A DNA stretch of 64,000 bases from Siphonodentalium dalli (taxonomy: Eukaryota; Mollusca; Scaphopoda; Gadilida; Siphonodentaliidae), in NCBI GenBank assembly GCA_032622095.1, contig CP136066.1:175521164-175585163 (forward strand). Reading direction: 5' to 3'. How positions within the stretch are numbered: position 1 is the first letter of the stretch; each line of letters starts with the position of its first letter. The notes under the pieces are model-generated. The model was given only the letters and a program-made list of their open reading frames with translations. It was not told the DNA's origin and made no database searches. Below are positions 57,545 through 64,000 of this stretch, piece after piece. The translations under genes and the position numbers were made by a program.

Positions 57545-58047
57545 ACACTAGCGAACTTCAGCATATACTAGACAAATCATACTACCTCTGTTCATTGTAT
57601 GGTGTGGTGTGTGCAAAAGATCAGTTACCATACGAGAAACCGCATCATGTAAAAGCATACATAGTAAATACACACACGTCAGAAAAACCATGAGAACACT
57701 GGGTTGCAATTTTCTTCAATGGAAACATTGCAACATATTTTGATTCCTTTGGGATACCAGCTATTGATAAATATATCAAATAATTTATTCAAAGAAATTC
57801 GATCGAATGTAAAATAAACTTTGGGCGGTTTCAACATCACGGTACAAACGTGTGCGGTATCTACTGCCTATTTGCTCTACATTTCTTGAAAAGCGGATAT
57901 GGTTTAAAAGTATTAGTTGAAATGAATTTTGATGGTGACTACTTCAAAAATGATAGAAAAGTATGTGATTGGTTTCATAGAAACTATGAGCCCTTACGAA
58001 AAGAATCAGAAACTATTACCCAAAACATGTATTTCACAAACGTGTAA
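57541..58047 (+). pseudogene. Adenain-like cysteine protease, two in-frame stops
   Basis: One continuous phase of 168 codons from ATG 57541 to TAA 58045-58047, with TGA at codon 51 (57691) and TAA at codon 81 (57781). Catalytic residues are all visible: His53 in EHWVAIFFN, Asp68 in YFDSFG, Gln98 and Cys105 in TNVCGIYCLFALHFL. The seven-residue Gln-Cys spacing and the order match adenovirus protease (His54, Gln115, Cys122). Length is a little shorter than adenain's ~200. Family role: maturation cleavage of capsid and core precursors. Only point nonsense changes have hit it. Confidence 0.88.
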
Positions 58048-58057
58048 GACTTACTGT

Positions 58058-58252
58058 GAATTTAATTATTGATGAAATGTGTTCATTGCCAATTATTGAT
58101 TGTAAATATGTTAAAATCATAATCAATTGTAAATATGTTGATTGTTAATTATTGATGAAATGTATTACCAAATGTCAAATATGTTCATTGCATTACCAAT
58201 TATTGATTGTAAATATATTAAATTCATGATCAGTTTTAAATATGTTGATTCT
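58058..58252. repeat. Tandem duplication, AT-rich, ~85-105 bp
   Basis: TTAATTATTGATGAAATGT recurs at 58061 and 58145, each followed by TTCATTG..CCAATTATTGATTG, TAAATATnTTAAA and TAAATATGTTGATT. The second copy has an insertion. It lies just 3' of the protease gene and has no coding content. Confidence 0.75.
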
Positions 58253-58347
58253 TAATTCAAAAATAAAAGTTATGTTGTTGAAAAGCAGTGTCTGTTTTTT
58301 AATGATCGTCTTCGGCAATGTCGATGAAGATCTTAATTCACCAAAAA

Positions 58348-58431
58348 AAACACATTTGAATTGACGTTCGGGGAAATTTTGTAGAAAAACACAATGACGT
58401 CGTCAACGACGCCCGCGCGTTTTACATATAA
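58348..58431 (+). repeat. Right direct repeat flanking the Polinton
   Basis: AAACACATTTGAATTGACGT, GTAGAAAAACACAATGACGT and CGTCAACGACGCCCGCGCG match 46473-46557 in the same orientation. A Polinton terminal repeat would be inverted, so this is unusual. Confidence 0.85.
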
Positions 58432-58499
58432 TAAATCCCATTTAGAGTAAATTATTTATCCACGATGAAATACGCTGCTACTGATCTTGGATCCTATGT

Positions 58500-59445
58500 G
58501 AGAGTCATCCATGTATCGGCCCGATGGACATAAAGCATTGAAATCTACATCTTTCAAGAAACAGCTGCCTCGATATTTTGCCAAATATTGTTCTTCTTCA
58601 CACCACACACATGTCTTTGTCGACAGGGAACACACCTTGGCTTTGACGAAGAGTATGTGGAGTTTATTGTTGCCGGTGGCAATGTCGAGAAGCAGACCGT
58701 GGAAAGTCTGTATTGTGATCATCCGGAGGCAGACACAATGTTTGTCTACAAATGGTGGATGTTGATCATGAAATACCAGTTGGTAACATCGTAGTTCGAG
58801 CTGCGGACACAGATATACTCGTATTTTTCTGTTGCATCACATACATACAGTTAAATCTATTATCTGTATGGATGTTGGTACAACTGGACGTGGTAGCAGA
58901 CGCTACGTGAACGTTTCAGCTGTGTCTGAGGAAATAGGAGAAACCATCTGTTCTGCGCTGCCAGCATTTCACGCCTACAGGGGGTGCGATTATACAGCCT
59001 ATTTTGCTCAGAAGGGCAATAAACGCCCTTTTGCTCTTCTTGATCCCGATGATCATTATTCTGAAGCATTTGCAGACTTGGCCTCATGATCTGTTTCAGA
59101 AGAAAGGTACGAGGCGCCTGAACAGTATACATGTACGCTATATGGTGCCTGCAAACCCATCCCAATTAACGAATACAGATTCAATGTGTTCGAGAAAGCT
59201 TTTGGGCCTAAGAATGAAAACCGACCGTTATCAAAGCTGAAAGGACTGGACAGTAGTAGTATTCCGCCTTGCAATTCTGTTTTGCGTCAGAAAATTGACA
59301 GGGCTATTTATCTGGTTCGACGGGCCACAGATGCCAGAGTCAGTAATCCCAGAACAACCGGAATGTGACAATGGTGATACGGACGATGAACGTGTACCTG
59401 GTTGTGCTGATGACTCCGACACTGATGACGAAATTGGCCCATAAA
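58500..59445 (+). pseudogene. FEN/XPG-like nuclease-related protein, broken into several frames
   Basis: Just right of the direct repeat. Fragments in order: GHKALKSTSFKKQLPRYFAK (58525-58590), LGFDEEYVEFIVAGG and YCDHPEADTMFVYKWWM (~58640-58760), VVRAADTDILVFF (~58795), SIICMDVGTTGRGSRRYVNV (~58850-58915), CSALPAFHAYRGCDYTAYF (~58953-59010), then FGPKNENRPLSKLKGLDSSS and LRQKIDRAIYLVRRATDAR (59195-59340). The EAD...AADTDIL and GCDY patterns are those of the XPG-I and helix-2-turn-helix regions of FEN-like nucleases. Proteins of this type are common multi-copy genes in cnidarian and molluscan genomes. At least three frameshifts and stops, so it is dead. Confidence 0.72.
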
Positions 59446-59707
59446 TATACATTCATTGTCAATAGATGCCGAGCTCATTGCTTAATGAAGCTTTCCGTGT
59501 TTATGTTCTAAGATATTGACAATTAATACCAAGCGCAATTATTCCACAAAGCTTTAGTGTTCAAGGTGATTCATGTTTTTATTTTATTTTGAAACAAGAA
59601 TATGTTTCAATTATGTATGCCATGTTTTAATCTTGAGTTACTACATGCTTATATATTGTCACACAAAGAACTACATATATGTCGGTTGTACCACACATGG
59701 ACCTCAT
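59446..59707. other. No gene recognised
   Basis: AT-rich spacer before the tandem repeat. Confidence 0.5.
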
Positions 59708-60690
59708 CTTATTTGAAAACGCCAGGAAATTTCCGTTCTTAAGTTGTGTTTTTATGATCAGTGAATACAGGAGACTATTCCAGGAAAAAATGGTGGACTT
59801 ACGCGATTGTGTAATTAAAAGTGAAATTTTGACATTTCTGGGTCCCCATAGAAGACCCCTTCTTATTTGAAAACGCCAGGAAATTTCCGTTCTTAAGTTG
59901 TGTTTTTATGATCAGTGAATACAGTAGACTATTCCTGAAAAAAAATGGTGAACTTGCGCGATTGTGTAATTAAAAGTGAAATTTTGACATTTTTGTCCCC
60001 CCCCCCCCCACAGAAGACCCCTTCTTATTTGAAAACGCCAGGAAATTTGCTTTTTTAAGTTGTGCTTTTATGATCAGTGAACACAGTAGACTATTCCAGG
60101 AAAAAATGGTGGACTTACGCGATTGTGTAATTAAAAGTGAAATTTTGACATTTCTGGGTCCCCATAGAAGACCCCTTCTTATTTGAAAACGCCAGGAAAT
60201 TTCCGTTCTTAAGTTGTGTTTTAATGATCAGTGAATACAGTAGACTATTCCTGAAAAAAAATGGTGAACTTGCGCGATTGTGTAATTAAAAGTGTAATTT
60301 TGACATTTTTGCCCCCCCCCCCCAGAAGACCCCTTCTTATTTGAAAACGCCAGGAAATTTGCTTTCTTAAGTTGTGTTTTTATGATCAGGAAATTTGCTT
60401 TCTTAAGTTGTGCTTTTATGATCAGTGAATACAGTAGACTATTCCAGGAAAAAATGGTGGACTTACGCGATTGTGTAATTAAAAGTGAAATTTTGACATT
60501 TCTGGGTTCCCCATAGAAGACCCCTTCTTATTTGAAAACGCCAGGAAATTTCCGTTCTTAAGTTGTGTTTTTATGATCAGTGAATACAGTAGACTATTCC
60601 TGAAAAAAATGGTGGACTTGAGCGATTGTGAAATTAAAAGTGAAATTTTGACATTTTTGGCCCCCCCCCCCCCCCTAGAGTACTGTTTTG
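59708..60690. repeat. ~158 bp tandem repeat in alternating dimers, six copies
   Basis: CTTATTTGAAAACGCCAGGA begins copies at 59708, 59862, 60024, 60178, 60336 and 60527. Odd copies carry AGACTATTCCAGGAAAAAAT, GTGGACTTACGCG and end in CTGGGTCCCCATAG. Even copies carry TTCCTGAAAAA, GTGAACTTGCGCG (or GTGGACTTGAGCG in the last) and end in a run of about 10-14 C. The two therefore alternate A-B-A-B-A-B (period ~316). Copy five has an internal ~35 bp duplication (GATCAGGAAATTTGCTTTCT), making it 191 bp. Confidence 0.92.
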
Positions 60691-61454
60691 GTGGATGCAT
60701 AAGCACTGCGGTTAACTTAGTTTGCAACGAAGAACAACTCTTCAGATCCTGCATTCGATTTATCTTCGAATTATGGGCGAGTTGACTCAGTTGAGTATTC
60801 TCTAGAAAACTTTAATCTCCCGTCGATACGGTCTGGAGTGAATAGTTAACCTCTACATACACATATTCCGGCTTTCCCAAAGTCACTAAATTCCGTTTAC
60901 TCATTTACGTGATTTCTCAGGAAAATAATTATACAGCTTATTACTATGATATAACCCGGGTGGGGGGGGGGGTCTGCAAAAAACAATCCCGTATATAGGG
61001 CCGGGGTGGGTGGGTGGTCCAGTGGCCGAAAAAATTTCATCAAACAAACTTCATGCAATTAATGTGGAATAGTTTCACTTCGGAGTCCGAACACTACCGG
61101 CACATTGTCTCCTGTGTTCTGAACGGTAATTCCATCATGACAACAAGGCGAAAATAACTTAAACAGCTGAAACAGTTTATTGTCACAACGAAGAATCTGT
61201 TTTATCAAGAAACACATTATCAGTATAAAACGTTCTCAAATTCGGACACAAAATGATATATCAATGCTGATATATAATGCAGACCCAAGTGAGCCGATTG
61301 TCAACGAACATTTGACTAATTATTCAACAGGAATATGTAACACCACAATCCATTCAATTAACTTTTAATTGAATGGTAATTGATAGGTAATCGTCGAATA
61401 GAATGTGGCTCAATTGTGTGTGCCTTGGGGTGTGAACCGTTTTATAAATATGTC
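60691..61454. other. No gene recognised
   Basis: Unassigned sequence with a G run at about 60961-60972. The short frame at 61180-61368 shows no domain. Confidence 0.5.
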
Positions 61455-61545
61455 ATAACCCCCTTGGGTATCTGTACAAGAAATATAGACCGCGCCGCTT
61501 CGCGGCTTGGTCTATATTTCTTGTACAGATACCCAAGGGGGTTAT
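61455..61545. repeat. 91-bp near-perfect hairpin
   Basis: ATAACCCCCTTGGGTATCTG and TACAAGAAATATAGACC in the left arm are exactly mirrored on the right; only three of about 44 stem bases differ, next to a loop near GCCGCTTCGCGGC. It resembles a foldback element or a palindromic MITE. It could form a stable RNA stem if transcribed. Confidence 0.9.
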
Positions 61546-61630
61546 AACCTATACGTGCAACATTACACATTACTCGCTGTAATTACTCTGAAACATTACT
61601 CGCTGTGTAATGTCGCACAGCCTCTTGAGG

Positions 61631-62010
61631 CCACGGTGGTCCAGTCGGTAGAGTGCTCAGTGCTTTACGCCGTCATATATAGGCTGTCCAGTCGGTAGAG
61701 TGCTCAGTGCATTACGCCGTCATATATAGGCTGTCCAGGTCGGTAGAGCGCTCAGTGCATTACGCCGTCATATGTAGGCCGTTCAGCGTTGGCAAGCGCG
61801 GATTCCTGATCATACACGCTAAGGGAGTGTAATCAGATCCTGTATCTGGGTAAGTTTGTCATTTGCTTTCCGAGAGTCAGTGGTTTCTACGTGCGGTAAA
61901 TGACCATATTCGTGGTCTTTCCCGCACCCGTAAAACTGACTACGTCGTGATATGGCATACCGACTGTAACGACGATTACCCCCCCCCCCCCCGCAAATAA
62001 CCAACCAATA
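61631..62010 (+). mobile_element. SINE-like element, copy B, with triplicated head
   Basis: The head repeats a 47-bp unit three times (61639, 61686 and 61733; GTCCAGTCGGTAGAGTGCTC then AGTGCATTACGCCGTCATAT). GTCGGTAGAGTGCTC resembles a tRNA A-box. The body (61845-61960) shares GTATCTGGGTAAGTTTGTCA, GTGGTTTCTAC and CACCCGTAAAACTGAC with copy A at 26385-26690. It ends with a poly-C run (61980-61991) and AACCAACCAATAAAC. A canonical B-box is not clear here. Confidence 0.7.
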
Positions 62011-64000
62011 AACGTAGTGAGTTTGTTAGTCGTCAGTGATAAACGAAAGGTGTCATAATAAAGTCAGCATTAAATAAGACTGTGTCTTGTGTGTAACACT
62101 TCACACTCGGTGTTATGTGGAGTTTATCAACATACTCTTAATGTAGTTGTTCCACCATTGACGATCTCACACCAAACCGTGGAGAAAAGTATCGTTTTAT
62201 ATTGCTGGACGGGCAAGCTTTTATATCTAAACCTCCCCATTGAAGCTGGACGTGGGACACGGTTACTCACAAACGAATCATACAATAACGGTTTATGAAG
62301 GTCATGTTGTCAGATTTCTTTTAAAATCGATTATCGACAATTTGGGAGATAAATATTACCTATATTTTATCAAGTTAATCGATAATTATATCTAAATAAA
62401 TCTCAAATAATGATAGCAGTAAATTTCCTTTTTGCACAGATTTTATTTTACAAGCCGCGATAAATGTGTGAACTCTAAAACTAAGGTAAATGTTGGGGTA
62501 GGTTTAAAGGGACGGATGGCCCTCGTTACGGGTTATAATTTAGAAATAACAGTTACCACATTATGAAAAAAAAATCCCCAAGAATATAACAATAGTATTG
62601 TATAATGCTATAGTATGAATGCGATCATATCCACAAAACACTCCTTGCGTGAGTCGAGCGTTTGTTTATATACATCACGTAAATAGTGAGCGATAGGCAA
62701 CACACTCAACACCGTGGTAATATTTAGGAGAGTGATTCACTGTGGTCCATTCAACATTGAAATTATGAGGGCGAACATTAGCGAGCGCTATACCGATATG
62801 TTGTAAACAACTTGGTGGCATTTCTAACTAAAGTTCAATAGTAGGGTCCCCGGTGTTGAGTGTTCTGCTTATCGAATACTCTTTACGCACTATTTGTTTA
62901 CATAACATGGTGTTTGTTTACATAACATCGAGTACATACATGACAATAACAGGCACTTTACGCGATACTTATGATTGGTATAAGAACAAAATTTGTGACT
63001 TTTAACCGCAATACCCACAACCAACGCTTACCGTATATTTAAAGAAACATCCGCAGAGAGAATCGGCAAAACGCTTGTAAACTGTTATTATTGGCTTGCA
63101 ATGTTTTTGTTTTTTTTAGTTTCTTTAAGAAATGGGAAAATCCATTTTTCAGCCTTTTCACAGATTTTCAGTCCAAAATTTATAAGATATCTCATAGTAT
63201 CCGTATTTTTGAATCTTCTTTGTTTATTGTCGTTACTGGTATAACTACAGAAATATGGTGAATTTTACACGAACAAGACTCATCCGATCATCATAAAACT
63301 TCATACGGATGTTCGGGGTGACTTTTAGATGGCAGCTATAATTTTTTTCCCGAATTTCGTTTCAAAACATGACCGTCAGCAGCCATCTTTGATTTAAAAT
63401 TTGAATCCTTCGGCCAACAGTGAGCTGATCGATGCTCCTTCGATAAAGAAGAAGATTTAGAATTGCGTGTGTGTAACTTTTATTCTAAACCACCGGAGTT
63501 CATTCTTGATTTCTGGCGAAAATCATCTATGAGCAGAAAAAATAAGCCCACACCTTCTCAGAGTCACAAAAACTCTGGATGTATGCACTAAACCAGAAAT
63601 CGAACACAAACTACCAAGGGATTAAAAGAAAATTCTATAATGATGTGCATGTATATGTTGTAAAATCACAATTATAATCTGTCCCAATATATACATAAAC
63701 TAGCATATTTGTTCTGTTGATGGTGTCTTTTTAAAATACTAACTCAGAGAAAAGAGCAGTCATTTGAAAGTACAACATATTTTAAATAAATATTTTTCTT
63801 CATTTAGTTCATTCATTGTTTGATATTCACGGTTAACGAGACACGAATCAGCATTTTGCGGCTCCAGTGTAATGTTTTTAGTAAAACAGATTTCAGTGTA
63901 ATTCTATTAATCCTATAGCTTATACTCCCAAAAGCAAAGTTCGTTAATGGTTTGAAAAGACTTAATTTATGATAACACATATTGTAACTTACATCCATGA
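62011..64000. other. No gene recognised; weak inverted repeat
   Basis: 62660-62712 (CGTAAATAGTGAGCGATAGGC to CACTCAACACCG) pairs imperfectly with 62851-62905 (CGGTGTTGAGTG to GCACTATTTGTTTAC), possibly a small MITE. Near 63360-63420 a block (GACCGTCAGCAGCCATCTTTG) resembles, on the opposite strand, the tandem repeat of 33646-34335. Open frames are short and unassigned. Confidence 0.45.

Larger units (their letters stand above)
46473..58431 (+). mobile_element. Polinton/Maverick (virus-like) element, decayed, ~12 kb
   Basis: Between two direct repeats lies the hallmark gene set of Polintons/adintoviruses: protein-primed family B polymerase, FtsK/HerA-type packaging ATPase, DDE integrase with chromodomain, penton-like protein, pVI-like protein, double jelly-roll major capsid protein and adenain-like protease. 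The readable genes from 48605 to 58047 are on the plus strand, tightly packed with ATGA overlaps. At least eight genes carry stops or frameshifts, part of the polymerase is inverted, and a hairpin duplication disrupts the palm region. Canonical terminal inverted repeats were not found; the only matching ends are in direct orientation, so the true termini are uncertain. Family knowledge: these elements replicate with their own polymerase, integrate through the integrase and may form virions. This copy can do none of this. Confidence 0.9.

Noticed and set aside
47363-58047. Programmed frameshifting, selenocysteine or an alternative genetic code explaining Polinton stops
   Set aside because: TAA, TAG and TGA all occur inside genes, frameshifts lie at unrelated sites, and an inversion and a palindrome are present. 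Ordinary decay is simpler.
46473-58431. LTR retrotransposon bounded by the 85-bp direct repeats
   Set aside because: The repeats are too short for LTRs, lack TG...CA ends and a primer-binding site, and the genes inside are those of a Polinton (family B polymerase, capsid, adenain-like protease), not Gag-Pol.
59708-60690. CRISPR-like repeat at 59.7-60.7 kb
   Set aside because: Units are ~158 bp and nearly identical throughout, with no unique spacers.

Overview
The window looks like gene-poor, repeat-rich, AT-rich DNA from a marine invertebrate, most plausibly a lophotrochozoan such as a mollusc. This is inferred from the mixture of content: many 5'-truncated non-LTR retrotransposons, tRNA-derived SINE-like elements, MITEs, a hAT element with a predicted intron, a Polinton/Maverick, and a single-exon Mab-21/cGAS-like gene. 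Nothing looks bacterial. Species cannot be named from the sequence alone.

Layout. 1-14843: one satellite array of about 18 monomers of 811-837 bp, continuing beyond the left edge and followed by a degenerate ~35 bp minisatellite (14890-15192). 16983-25500: a cluster of 5'-truncated LINE remnants, all on the minus strand, several ending in AATAAA plus a short tandem repeat, with a GAT-type microsatellite among them. 26385-30551: SINE-like and MITE elements, including three MITEs set almost end to end, and diverged duplications. 30552-37690: mostly unassigned sequence with microsatellites and a ~140 bp degenerate tandem repeat. 37690-38645: another LINE 3' half.

39240-41219 is the only host-type gene I recognise: a 660-codon single-exon Mab-21/cGAS-like nucleotidyltransferase reading frame interrupted by one in-frame TAA. 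Downstream, a plus-strand LINE (41500-45000) is split by a complete but internally deleted hAT transposon (42485-44804) with 8-bp target duplications. Removing one duplication plus the element restores the LINE reading frame.

46473-58431 is a decayed Polinton/Maverick. It holds a protein-primed family B DNA polymerase (part of it inverted), a small unknown protein, a packaging ATPase, a basic core-like protein, a conserved element protein, a DDE integrase with chromodomain, a zinc/membrane mini-protein, penton-like and pVI-like proteins, a major capsid protein and an adenain-like protease. Gene order, ATGA overlaps and motifs are preserved, but stops, frameshifts, a ~0.96 kb inversion and a template-switch palindrome show that it is dead. 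It is bracketed by ~85 bp repeats in DIRECT orientation, and just outside the right copy lies a broken FEN/XPG-like gene.

59700-62010 contains a ~158 bp tandem repeat organised as alternating dimers, a near-perfect hairpin and a second SINE-like element with a triplicated tRNA-like head. 62010-64000 is unassigned apart from a weak inverted repeat. Apart from the Mab-21-like gene, everything that can be read is mobile or satellite DNA, so the window reads as an accumulation zone of selfish elements. No RNA gene, CRISPR array or operon of cellular origin is visible.
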